Source of the DNA: Saccharothrix algeriensis
GTDB lineage: Bacteria; Actinomycetota; Actinomycetes; Mycobacteriales; Pseudonocardiaceae
DNA length: 64,000 nt
Direction of reading: 5' to 3'
Assembly (NCBI RefSeq): GCF_016907655.1
Contig: NZ_JAFBCL010000001.1
Coordinates: 6,358,001-6,422,000, forward strand
The translations under genes were made by a program, and so were the position numbers. The notes under the pieces were generated by a model. It worked only from the letters and a program-made list of their open reading frames with translations, did not search any database and was not told the DNA's origin. Positions 16,647-26,275 of this stretch are shown here, one piece after another; the stretch's first letter is position 1; every line of letters begins with the position of its first letter.

Positions 16647-17899
16647 CCGGTACGGAGCAGGCGCCGGCGCGCGGGTGGCGCGCCCGCGTCGCCGGACTGG
16701 TGCCCGAGGGGCGAGCGGCGCGGCGGCTCGTGGGCGCCTCGTTCGTCGACGCGCTGGGCACCGGCCTGTTCATCGCCGGCTCGGCCCTGTTCTTCACCAA
16801 GGCCCTGCACCTGACCACCGGCCAGGTCGGCATCGGCCTGACCATCTCCGGTCTCGCGGGCCTGCTCGGCGTGCCCGTCATCGGCCGCTTCGCCGACCAC
16901 GTGGGCCCCAAGAAGGGCCTCGTGGCGCTGTACACCTGGCGCGGCCTGTGCTTCCTGATCTACCCGTTCGCCGACAGCCCGGTGCTGTTCTACGGCGTCG
17001 CGTTCCTGGTCGGGTTCGCCGAGTGGAGCAGCGGCCCGCTCACGCAGTCCCTCGTCGGCGCCACGTCCACCGGCGAGCGGCGCGTGCGCACCATGGCCGT
17101 GATCGGCTCGGTGCGCAACGTCGGCTTCACCGTCGGCGCGGTCCTGGCCACCGGGGCCGTCGCGGCCGGCGACCCGGCGTACTACACCGGCCTGGTGGTG
17201 GCCGACGCGGTGACCTTCCTGGCCGCGGCGGCCCTGCTCGCCCGGCTGCCGGTCACCGCCGGGCAACCGGTGGGGGAGCCGGAGGGGGAGCAGGCGCGCG
17301 CCGGGGCCGTGGGCAGGGTCCGCGACCCGAAGTTCCTCGCCCTCACCGCGCTCAACGGCGTGCTGTACCTGCACTCGATCCTGCTGACCGTGGGGCTGCC
17401 GCTGTGGATCAGCACCCGCACGTCCACGCCGCTGGCGGTCGTCGGGGCGATCGTGGTGGTCAACACCGTGCTGGTGATCCTGCTCCAGGTGCCGCTGAGC
17501 CGCGGCGTCGAGGGGCTCGCGCCCTCCGCGCGCCGCCAGCTGTGGGCGGGCTGGCTGCTGGCCGCGTGCTGCGTGCTGGTGGCGTTCACCCCGGAGGTCG
17601 GCCCGGTGTGGGCCGTGGTGCTCGTCCTCGCCTCCGTCATCACCATGACGCTGGGCGAGATCTGGCAGTCCATCGGCGCGTGGGGCATCTCCTACGCCCT
17701 GGCGCCGGAGGACCGCCGCTCGACCTACCTGTCGGTCTACCACCTGGGCCTGACGGGGTCGAGCGTCGTCGGGCCCGCGCTGATCACCTTCGCGGTGATC
17801 GACGTCGGCCCGGCCGGCTGGCTCGGGCTGGCCGCGGCGTTCGCGCTGACCGGCTTCGCCGTGGTGTTCATCTCCGGGCGCGTGGGAGCGCCCCGGTGA
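16643..17899 (+). CDS. MFS transporter, probable product exporter
   Basis: 418 residues with about twelve hydrophobic segments and the MFS loop motif between helices 2 and 3 (GRFADHVGPKKGL). It overlaps the upstream ATP-grasp gene by 4 bp, and a second ATP-grasp gene follows after 31 bp. MFS genes embedded this way usually export the peptide-like product or provide self-resistance. Export rather than uptake is an inference from context. Confidence 0.9.
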   Translation: MTGTEQAPARGWRARVAGLVPEGRAARRLVGASFVDALGTGLFIAGSALFFTKALHLTTGQVGIGLTISGLAGLLGVPVIGRFADHVGPKKGLVALYTWRGLCFLIYPFADSPVLFYGVAFLVGFAEWSSGPLTQSLVGATSTGERRVRTMAVIGSVRNVGFTVGAVLATGAVAAGDPAYYTGLVVADAVTFLAAAALLARLPVTAGQPVGEPEGEQARAGAVGRVRDPKFLALTALNGVLYLHSILLTVGLPLWISTRTSTPLAVVGAIVVVNTVLVILLQVPLSRGVEGLAPSARRQLWAGWLLAACCVLVAFTPEVGPVWAVVLVLASVITMTLGEIWQSIGAWGISYALAPEDRRSTYLSVYHLGLTGSSVVGPALITFAVIDVGPAGWLGLAAAFALTGFAVVFISGRVGAPR

Positions 17900-17930
17900 C
17901 GTTGTCGCGCAAGGGAACCTGGGGGTAGAA

Positions 17931-19115
17931 GTGGTGCAGACGCTGTTGCTGGTCGGGGTCGGGCGGATGGGGCTGCCCTACCTGGCGGCCGGCCGCCGGC
18001 TGGGGGCCCGCGTGGTCGCCGTCGAGACCGCAGCCAAGGCCGGGGCGATCGCCGACCTGGTCGACCACCTGACGATCAGCCGGGGTGACTCCGACGAGCT
18101 GTGGGCCGAGGCGGCGTGGGCGGCGGTCGCCGCGCAGCGCCCGGACGGCGTGATCGCGTTCAGCGAGCCGCAGGTCACCGCGGCCGCCCTGGTGCAGGAC
18201 GAGCTGGGCCTGCCGGGCCCGTCGCTGCGGGCGGGCGTGCTGTCGCGCAACAAGGCCCTGCAGCGGGGCCGCTTCGCCGCCGCCGGCATCGCCCAGCCCG
18301 AGCACCTGGTGACCGACGGCCTGGCCGCGGCGCGCGAGTGGGCGCTGGACCGGCTGCCGGTCGTGGTGAAGCCGCTGTCGCTGGCGGGCAGCATGGGCGT
18401 GGAGCTGGTGGCCGGCGCCGCGGCGTTCGACGAGGCGGCGGCGCGCCGCGCGGGCGAGGGCCGGCTGCTGGTGGAGCGGGCCGTCGAGGGCCCCGAGTAC
18501 AGCTGGGAGGCCCTGGTCCACGAGGGCCGGGTGTGGTTCGCGAACCTCACCGCCAAGGAGACCACCGGGCCGCCGCACTTCATCGAGGTCGCCCACCGCA
18601 CCGCCCCCGACGTGCCCGAGGCCACCCGGCGGCGGGTCGACGGGTTCGGCGGCGAGGTCCTGCGGGCCCTGGGGATGCGCAGCGGCCTGGTACACCTGGA
18701 GTTCCGGCTGACTGCCGAGGGCCCGGTCCTGATCGAGGTCGCCGTCCGCACCCCCGGCGACCACCTGATGGACCTGCTCGGCCTGACCTACGGGCACGAC
18801 TGGTTCGAGCTGGTCGCCCGCGTCGCGCTCGGCCGCGACCTGCCCGACCCGCCGACCGGCCCGATCCGGTACGCCGCCGGCTACCTGCCGCTCGCGCCCG
18901 CCGGCACCGTCACCGCCGTGCGGGGCCTGGAGCAGGTCCGCGAGCACAAGGCCGTGGTGGAGGCGGGCGTGCTGGTGGAGCGGGGCTCGGTCGTGCAGGC
19001 GGCGCGCTCGTCCAACCAGCGCGTCGGCCAGGTGCTGCTGGCCGCGGGCGACCGGGCGGAGCTGGCCGCGGCGCTCGCCGAGGTCCGCCGCACCCTGGTG
19101 GTCGAGACGGCCTGA
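17931..19115 (+). CDS. ATP-grasp carboxylate-amine ligase 2
   Basis: 394 residues. The N-terminal part is LLLVGVGRMGLPYLAAGRRLG with an acidic VVAVET strand, and the lid and ATP-binding core include LPVVVKPLSLAGSMGVELV, LLVERAVEGPEYSWEALV and VHLEFRLTAEGPVLIEVAVRTPGD. This is the same fold as ligase 1 but clearly divergent in sequence, so the two should differ in substrate. It is the last gene of the rightward run and ends at a bidirectional terminator facing ligase 3. GTG at 17931, preceded by GGGGG; the next codon is also GTG. Confidence 0.88.
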   Translation: MVQTLLLVGVGRMGLPYLAAGRRLGARVVAVETAAKAGAIADLVDHLTISRGDSDELWAEAAWAAVAAQRPDGVIAFSEPQVTAAALVQDELGLPGPSLRAGVLSRNKALQRGRFAAAGIAQPEHLVTDGLAAAREWALDRLPVVVKPLSLAGSMGVELVAGAAAFDEAAARRAGEGRLLVERAVEGPEYSWEALVHEGRVWFANLTAKETTGPPHFIEVAHRTAPDVPEATRRRVDGFGGEVLRALGMRSGLVHLEFRLTAEGPVLIEVAVRTPGDHLMDLLGLTYGHDWFELVARVALGRDLPDPPTGPIRYAAGYLPLAPAGTVTAVRGLEQVREHKAVVEAGVLVERGSVVQAARSSNQRVGQVLLAAGDRAELAAALAEVRRTLVVETA

Positions 19116-19121
19116 CCCCCG

Positions 19122-19155
19122 GGCGCGGGGCCGGTGCGCGCACCGGCCCCGCGCC
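19122..19155. terminator. Bidirectional terminator between convergent ATP-grasp genes
   Basis: Perfect 34-bp inverted repeat (17-bp arms, GCGC at the tip) in the 44-bp gap between convergent stops. Confidence 0.75.
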
Positions 19156-19159
19156 GGGC

Positions 19160-20455
19160 TCACGCCTCGGGCGCGACGGTGAACAGCTCGTCGGTCCGCT
19201 TGGCCGCCAGGTCGTCGGCGTAGGCCCGGAAGCCCTCCGCCCCGTCGGCGGCCGGGCCCGGCTTGAACACCTCCAGCACGCCGTCGCGCGCCAGGTAGGA
19301 CGTCAGCGAGCGCGACACGTCGCCCACCTTCGCCGTCGGGTACAGGCCCACCTCGTCGGGCGTCAGCGCGTCCACCGACCGCACCTCGGTGAAGGTCCCG
19401 GGCGGGGCCTTGAGGAACGTCGTCGCGCCGATGCCGCGCGCGGGCCGGTCGAAGTCCGGGAACCCGCTGAACGGCCCCAGGTAGGAGGCGTAGTGCACGT
19501 CGTACGGGCTGAACCCGTACACGCGGTCGATCAGGTCCATGATGCCGTCGCCGCCCGGCCGCGCCGCGACCTCCACGACGCTGAGGTCATCGCCGTCGAC
19601 GAGCACCTCGACGTGCGCCAGGCCGCGGGTGATGTCCAGCGCCGCGCACGCGTCGAGCGCCACCTGCCGCAGGGCGGCGTTGTCGCTGTCCCGGCTGGGC
19701 ACCAGCTGCCCGCGCTCGGTGAAGTACGGCGGGCCGGACTTCGCCTTGTCGGTCACCGCGACCACGGCCCGGTGGCCGTCCCAGTTCGCGACCTCCACCG
19801 ACACCTCGTGCGTGGCGGCCACGAACTCCTCGGCCTGGAACCGGCCGTCGGCGAAGTCGTAGACCGGCGCGATCTCCAGCAGCGAATCCCGGCAGTAGTC
19901 GAACGCGGCGGGCAGCCCGTCGGGCCCGTCCACCTTGACCGTGCCCACGTTGCCCGCGAAGTCGCGGGGCTTGAGCACCAGCGGGAACACCAGTTCCGCC
20001 GCCGCCGCCCGCAGCTCCTCCAGCGTCGAGAACAGCCGGTGCCGCGCGCACGGCACGCCCGCCGCCTCGAACGCCTCTTTCATCGTGTGCTTGTCGCGCG
20101 AGCGCGCCAGCGCCTCGTCGGACAGGGTGCGCAGCCCGTAGTGCCGGGAGATCGCCACCGACACGTGCACGCACATCTCGATGATCGGCGCCACCGCGGC
20201 CGGCCGCAGGCCCGTGCGCCGCTCGAACTCCCGCACCGCCTCCAGCGCGGCCTCGGCGTCGTAGTAGTCGGCCTGGAGCACGTGGTCGAAGAAGCGGTGC
20301 AGCGGCGAGGATGCGGGCGACTCGCTCATGCCCAGCACCGGGCCGGGGAACGTGCGCACCGCCGAGACCACGGCGCGCTCGCGTAAGAGGATGTCCGCGC
20401 CCAGGACGAGCAGGTACCGGTCGTCGGTGTTCGCGGCGCTGGAGAAGTTGAACAT
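19160..20455 (-). CDS. ATP-grasp carboxylate-amine ligase 3
   Basis: 431 residues from an ATG with GAAGGA 6 nt upstream. It starts MFNFSSAANTDDRYLLVLGA. ATP-grasp elements include SRDKHTMKEAFEAAGVPCARH, LVFPLVLKPRDFAGNVGTVKV, FQAEEFVAATHEVSVEV and AHVEVLVDGDDLSVVEVAARPGGD. The C-terminal region resembles that of L-amino-acid ligase and carbamoyl-phosphate-synthase-like ATP-grasp proteins. It runs convergent to ligase 2, downstream of the S-adenosylhomocysteine hydrolase gene and separated from it by a very strong palindrome, so it may need its own promoter or read-through. Confidence 0.88.
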   Translation of the reverse strand: MFNFSSAANTDDRYLLVLGADILLRERAVVSAVRTFPGPVLGMSESPASSPLHRFFDHVLQADYYDAEAALEAVREFERRTGLRPAAVAPIIEMCVHVSVAISRHYGLRTLSDEALARSRDKHTMKEAFEAAGVPCARHRLFSTLEELRAAAAELVFPLVLKPRDFAGNVGTVKVDGPDGLPAAFDYCRDSLLEIAPVYDFADGRFQAEEFVAATHEVSVEVANWDGHRAVVAVTDKAKSGPPYFTERGQLVPSRDSDNAALRQVALDACAALDITRGLAHVEVLVDGDDLSVVEVAARPGGDGIMDLIDRVYGFSPYDVHYASYLGPFSGFPDFDRPARGIGATTFLKAPPGTFTEVRSVDALTPDEVGLYPTAKVGDVSRSLTSYLARDGVLEVFKPGPAADGAEGFRAYADDLAAKRTDELFTVAPEA

Positions 20456-20478
20456 CGCGGGTCCTTCGGTGCGCAGGA

Positions 20479-20526
20479 CGATCGGCTGCTCCCGCCCCCC
20501 GCGCGGGGGGCGGGAGCAGCCGATCG
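20479..20526. terminator. 48-bp perfect palindrome (terminator or attenuator)
   Basis: Self-complementary over 48 bp with GC-only core and CGCG centre, 24 bp past the S-adenosylhomocysteine hydrolase stop and 24 bp before the ATP-grasp start at 20455. Stem strength implies efficient termination. Transcripts reaching ligase 3 must either read through it or start within the short remaining leader. Confidence 0.75.
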
Positions 20527-20550
20527 CGGTGGAAGTCGTGCGGTGGTGCG

Positions 20551-22020
<1,470 letters not shown>

Positions 22021-22177
22021 GTAGTTCTCCTCTGGTCACGTCGTCTAGGGGAGCGGTGCGGACGTTTCCGCCTGTGGTGAACGGTTTTCCCGGTGGTCGG
22101 CGCCCCCTGCCGGCCGCCCCCGGCGAGCTTATCGCGTCGGCCGCCGCCCGAGCGGGGCGCGGGCGGCGCGCCTGCGG

Positions 22178-22852
22178 TCAGATGTGGCCGAAGCGGGCCA
22201 GCAGCTCGTCCAGGGTGGCCCCGCCGTTGATCAGGTCGCGCACCACGTCCTCCTTGGCCAGCAGGTCCCGCACGCCGGCCAGCACGGCGTCCGCCTCCGC
22301 CGGCGGCACCACGCCCACGCCGTTCTCGTCGGCCACGACGATGTCACCCGGCCGGATCAGCGCGCCGCCGACCTCGATCGGCACGTTGACCCGCACCGGC
22401 GCGCTCTGCCCGGGCACGACCGGCGGGCACCGGCGCGGGTGGGCCGTGCGGTACCAGAGGGGGAAGTCCAGCTCGCGCAGCTCGTCGACGTCGCGCACGG
22501 CCCCGTCCACGACGGCGCCGGCGATGCCCGCCATCTTCGACAGGGTGGTCATCAGCCCGCCCCACATGGCCATGTCGACGCGGCCGTGGCAGGCCAGCAC
22601 CACCACGTCGCCGGGGTGCGCGCGGGGCAGCACCGGCAGGATGTCCACCAGCAGGTCGGCCGGCAGGTCCACGGTCAGGGCCGGTCCGGCCACCACGTGC
22701 TCGCGCTTGACCACCTGCCACCCGCCGATCGCGCCCACCTCCGGCGAGGCGTCGGCGACCAGGCAGCTCGGGCTGTAGGAGCGCAGGACCTCCTGGAAGG
22801 CGGCGACCTGCTCGGCGGGCGGGCGGACGGCCTCGTTGTAGACGGCTTCCAT
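22178..22852 (-). CDS. RraA family protein, likely 4-hydroxy-2-oxo-acid (HMG/CHA-type) aldolase
   Basis: 224 residues. The family signature G-X20-R-D-X2-E/D is present as Gly99, Arg120, Asp121 and Glu124, in a segment containing DGAVRDVDEL. That motif defines the divalent-metal HMG/CHA aldolases, which cleave 4-hydroxy-4-methyl-2-oxoglutarate-like compounds to pyruvate. Pure RNase E inhibitors share the fold, but actinomycetes usually lack the E. coli context. It follows the aminotransferase in the leftward operon (24-bp gap). The nearby ring-cleavage set lacks its usual aldolase, so this protein may take that step. That role is inference. Confidence 0.85.
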   Translation of the reverse strand: MEAVYNEAVRPPAEQVAAFQEVLRSYSPSCLVADASPEVGAIGGWQVVKREHVVAGPALTVDLPADLLVDILPVLPRAHPGDVVVLACHGRVDMAMWGGLMTTLSKMAGIAGAVVDGAVRDVDELRELDFPLWYRTAHPRRCPPVVPGQSAPVRVNVPIEVGGALIRPGDIVVADENGVGVVPPAEADAVLAGVRDLLAKEDVVRDLINGGATLDELLARFGHI

Positions 22853-22876
22853 GTCTTCGGCGCCTCTCGTGAGTGG

Positions 22877-24091
22877 TCAGGCGGTGGCGGAGCGGGCGGC
22901 GGCGGTGTAGGCGGCGGCGAGCCGGCGCACGCCCTCGGTGATCAGGTCGTCGTCCACCCGGCTGTAGGACAGGCGCAGCTCGTGGCCGCCCCGCCGGTCG
23001 GGGTAGAACGCGGTGCCGGGCACGTAGGTCACCCCCGCCTCCCGCGCCCGCTCCCGGAAGACGCCCTGGTCGACGTGGTCGGGCGCGGTCAGCCAGCTGA
23101 AGAAGCCGCCGGTGGCGCGGGTGAACGCCACGTCCGCCGGCAGGTGCTCGGCCAGGGCCCCGGTCATCAGCGCGTTGCGGGCCGCGTAGAACGACCGCGA
23201 CGCCGCGATGCCCGCGTCGAACCGCCCGGACCGCCCGTAGCCCTCCAGCAGCAGCTGGGCGAGCCCGGAGGTGCACTGGTCGGTGTTCTGCTTGGCCCGG
23301 ACCAGCTGCTCGACCAGCGGGGCGGGCGCGGCCACCCACCCCAGGCGCATGCCGGGCGTGAACGTCTTGGAGAACGTGCCCACCTGCGCCACCACCTCCG
23401 GCGCCAGCGACCACAGGCTCGGCCGCCGCTCGCCGTCGAACCCCAGCTCGCGGTAGGCCACGTCCTCCACCAGCAGCAGCCCGTGCCGGCGGGCCAGCTC
23501 CACCAGCGCGCGCCGCCGCGGCGTGGACAGGCTCACGCCGGTCGGGTTCTGGTAGTCGGGGATGGTGTAGAGCAGCTTGGGCCGCGGCCCCGGCCCGGCC
23601 AGCAGCGCCGCCAGCGCGTCCACGTCGAGCCCGTCGGCGTCCACCGGCACGGCCTCCACCCGCGCCAGGGAGCGCTGGAAGGCCACCAGGGCGCCCATGA
23701 ACGTCGGCCCCTCGACCAGCACCCGGTCGCCGGGGTCGAGCAGCGACTTGACGACCAGGCCGAGGCCCTCCATCCCGCCGCTGGTGACGATCAGCTCCTC
23801 CTCGGCGGGCCGGGCGCCGTCGTGGCGCTCCAGCCACCCGGCGAACCAGTCCCGCAGGCCGGGCAACCCGGCCGTCGGCCCGTACTGCAGGCCGGCGGGC
23901 TGCTCCAGGGCGTGCCGCATCCCCTCCTCCAGGGCGGCCCTGGGGAAGGTCCGCGGGTGCGGGAAACCGCCGGAGAAGGCGATCGTCCCGTCGCCGCCCG
24001 CCTGCTTGAGGATGGCGGTGATCTCGTCCCCGGTGTCGCCGGCGACGTGCCGCGCGAACACCTCCTGCCACCCGATGCCGTTCGTGGTCAC
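22877..24091 (-). CDS. PLP-dependent aminotransferase, fold type I (LysN/2-aminoadipate type)
   Basis: 404 residues. The domain matches class I/II aminotransferases of the MocR/LysN branch without the GntR-type DNA-binding domain: GLQYGPTAGLPGLRDW, TSGGMEGLGLVVKSLLDPGD, PDYQNPTGVSLS, ED-Y-REL, and the PLP lysine in GTFSKTFTPGMRLGW. It transaminates an amino acid to its 2-oxo acid or the reverse. Aromatic, 2-aminoadipate and branched-chain substrates all occur in the family. It overlaps the flavin reductase stop by 4 bp (GTGA), so it belongs to the HpaB-type operon. Confidence 0.9.
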   Translation of the reverse strand: MTTNGIGWQEVFARHVAGDTGDEITAILKQAGGDGTIAFSGGFPHPRTFPRAALEEGMRHALEQPAGLQYGPTAGLPGLRDWFAGWLERHDGARPAEEELIVTSGGMEGLGLVVKSLLDPGDRVLVEGPTFMGALVAFQRSLARVEAVPVDADGLDVDALAALLAGPGPRPKLLYTIPDYQNPTGVSLSTPRRRALVELARRHGLLLVEDVAYRELGFDGERRPSLWSLAPEVVAQVGTFSKTFTPGMRLGWVAAPAPLVEQLVRAKQNTDQCTSGLAQLLLEGYGRSGRFDAGIAASRSFYAARNALMTGALAEHLPADVAFTRATGGFFSWLTAPDHVDQGVFRERAREAGVTYVPGTAFYPDRRGGHELRLSYSRVDDDLITEGVRRLAAAYTAAARSATA

Positions 24092-24648
24092 TGGCTCAGT
24101 CCCGTCGTCCCGGGCGCCGGTCGCTCCTCCGGCGCAGGCCGCAGCGTGCGTGGTCTTCCGTTGTAGAGCAGGAGCGGCGCGCCGTCATCGGCCCACAGCC
24201 GGTCCACCGAGGCCACGTGCAGCACGTGGTCGCCCGCGGGGTGCGACGCGCGGACCGTGCAGGCCAGCTGCACCAGCGCCCCGTCGATCAGCGGCAGGCC
24301 GTCGCGCCAGTCGAAGCGCACCTGCTCCGGCGCGGCCTCGACGCCGGCGAAGTGCCGCGACAGCGCCTGCTGCTCCGCCCGCAGCACCGACACGCCGTAG
24401 CGGCCGGTGTCGGCGATGCGCCGGTGCGACCGCGCCCCGGCCGCCACCGACACCAGCACCAGCGGCGGGGACAGCGACACCGACAGGAACGCGTTGGCCG
24501 TCATCCCGTGGGCCTCGGGGCCGTCCGGCCCGTCGACGGCGGTCGTGACGACCGTCACGCCGCTGGCGAACCGGCTCATGGCCCGCCGCAGCCGGGTCGG
24601 GTCCACGTCGCCCGCGTCGAGCAGACCCCCGGTCGTGCTCCCGGTCAT
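24088..24648 (-). CDS. Flavin reductase of a two-component monooxygenase (HpaC-like)
   Basis: 186 residues from an ATG with GGGAGG 6 nt upstream. The flavin_reduct fold is clear: RAMSRFASGVTVVTT, HGMTANAFLSVSLSPPLVLVSV, then LSRHFAG and DHVLHVASVDRLW. It supplies reduced FAD/FMN to the HpaB-type oxygenase encoded immediately upstream (29-bp gap). The C-terminus is extended by a Pro/Arg-rich tail of about 20 residues. Confidence 0.92.
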   Translation of the reverse strand: MTGSTTGGLLDAGDVDPTRLRRAMSRFASGVTVVTTAVDGPDGPEAHGMTANAFLSVSLSPPLVLVSVAAGARSHRRIADTGRYGVSVLRAEQQALSRHFAGVEAAPEQVRFDWRDGLPLIDGALVQLACTVRASHPAGDHVLHVASVDRLWADDGAPLLLYNGRPRTLRPAPEERPAPGTTGLSQ

Positions 24649-24677
24649 CGCAACCTCCCCAGGGCAGTGCGGTCGCC

Positions 24678-26243
24678 TCAACCGCGGGTGACGACGGAGA
24701 TGTCCGCCGGGTCGAACAGGTCCGGCTGCGTCCAGCCGTCGAGGTCGTACTCCCCGAGGCACCGGTCGACGAACCCCTTGAGCTGGTCGGCCATGCCGGA
24801 GCCCTCGTAGGCCCACAGGGTCTGGAAGCGCACCGCCTCGTGGTCGCCGCCGTAGTTGCGCTCGTACAGCTCGTGCCGGCCGCCGAACTCGGTGCCCACC
24901 GCGTCCCACAGCAGCTTCATCAGCTTGACGCGGTCGATGGCCTCGATGCCGTTGGACCCGCGCAGGTACCGGTCGAGGTAGGGGCGGATCTCGCCGTTCT
25001 TCCAGTCGGCGGCGTGCGAGTTGAGGTAGATCAGGCTGGACCCCAGCGTCTGCTGGAGGATCTCCTTGATGCGCGGGTAGCCCACGCCCATGAACGTCCG
25101 GTACGCCATCCCGAAGCGCAGGTTCGGCTGCACGCTGTCGCCGACCCACGGCTCCGGCGACTTCGCCATGGCGTCGGACAGGCCCCAGAACAGGTCGCGC
25201 CAGTTGATGATCTCGCCGACCTGCGCCTGCACGCCCCGGAAACCGGAGGTGCCGGTCATCTCCACGGCCTTGAGCGCGCACCCGGCGATGAAGTCGAGCT
25301 TGACGGCCAGGCGGGTGCAGCCGTGGAAGGTGAACCGGTTGACGAAGCCCGACCCGTTGGCGAAGGAGTTGGCCGCCTCCGCGTCGTACATGAACACGTT
25401 CTCCCAGGGCACCAGCACCTTGTCGAACACCATCACCGCGTCGTTCTCGTCCATGCGGCTGGACAGCGGGTAGTCGAACGGGGTGCCCATCGCCTTGGCG
25501 GCCATCTCGTAGGACGCGCGGCAGAACAGCTTCAGGCCGGGCGAGCCCATCGGCACGGTGAACACCAGGCCGAACCGCTTGTCCCGCAGCGGGAGCCCGT
25601 AGTGGGCGATGAAGTTCGCGTTGGTCAGCGCGGAGCCGGTGGCCACCACCTTCGCGCCGGAGACGACCAGCCCGCTGTCGGTCTCCCGCTCGACGTGCAC
25701 GCACACGTCGGCGGTCTCGTCGGCCGGCTTGTGCCGGTCGATCGGCGGGTTGACGATCGCGTGGTTGAAGTACAGCACCTGCTCCTGGGCCCGCCGGTAC
25801 CAGTCCAGCGCGTTCTGCCGGTATTCGCCGTAGAAGTCCGAGTTCACCCCGAGCGTGCCCAGGAAGGCGGCCTTGTAGTCGGGGGTGCGGCCCATCCAGC
25901 CGTAGACCAGGCGCTGCCACGCCACGATCGCGTCGCGGGAGCGGACCAGGTCCTCGGCGGACCGGGCGGACTTGAAGAACGGGTGCGTGAACCCGCCGTT
26001 GCCGGTCTCGGTCGGCACGCGCAGCACGCCCTCGGCCTCCGGCTCGTGCAGCGCGTCGTAGAGGCGGGCGATGCTGCGCGCGCTGTTGTAGAACGCCGGG
26101 TGCGCGGTGACGTCGCGCACCCGTTCGCCGTAGATGTAGACCTCGCGGTCGTCGCGCAGCGACTCCAGGTACTGGGCGCCGTTCATCGGGGAGTTGCCGT
26201 TGGGTGCCCCGGTGGTCCCCGGAGCGGGTGCGACGGTGGTCAT
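24678..26243 (-). CDS. 4-hydroxyphenylacetate 3-monooxygenase family oxygenase (HpaB-like)
   Basis: 521 residues from the ATG at 26243, which has GGAGG 5 nt upstream; an ATG at 26279 overlapping the previous stop is also possible. It matches the long HpaB/PvcC flavin-dependent ortho-hydroxylases: NGAQYLESLRDDREVYIYGERV, NPPIDRHKP, VCVHVERETDSGLVVSGAKVVATGSA, MDENDAVMVFDKVLVPWENVF and the C-terminal helical domain. With FADH2 from the flavin reductase it hydroxylates a phenol to a catechol. It may act on 4-hydroxyphenylacetate, tyrosine-derived or other phenols. The nearby catechol 2,3-dioxygenase is a plausible consumer of the product. Confidence 0.92.
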   Translation of the reverse strand: MTTVAPAPGTTGAPNGNSPMNGAQYLESLRDDREVYIYGERVRDVTAHPAFYNSARSIARLYDALHEPEAEGVLRVPTETGNGGFTHPFFKSARSAEDLVRSRDAIVAWQRLVYGWMGRTPDYKAAFLGTLGVNSDFYGEYRQNALDWYRRAQEQVLYFNHAIVNPPIDRHKPADETADVCVHVERETDSGLVVSGAKVVATGSALTNANFIAHYGLPLRDKRFGLVFTVPMGSPGLKLFCRASYEMAAKAMGTPFDYPLSSRMDENDAVMVFDKVLVPWENVFMYDAEAANSFANGSGFVNRFTFHGCTRLAVKLDFIAGCALKAVEMTGTSGFRGVQAQVGEIINWRDLFWGLSDAMAKSPEPWVGDSVQPNLRFGMAYRTFMGVGYPRIKEILQQTLGSSLIYLNSHAADWKNGEIRPYLDRYLRGSNGIEAIDRVKLMKLLWDAVGTEFGGRHELYERNYGGDHEAVRFQTLWAYEGSGMADQLKGFVDRCLGEYDLDGWTQPDLFDPADISVVTRG

Positions 26244-26275
26244 GGGTTCCTCCGGTGCGGCGCTGTCGGGCGCGG

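Noticed and set aside
22021..22177. SAH riboswitch upstream of ahcY
   Set aside because: The 157-bp gap was read on the transcribed strand and lacks the conserved SAH-aptamer core; only an ordinary GAGGAG ribosome site is seen.
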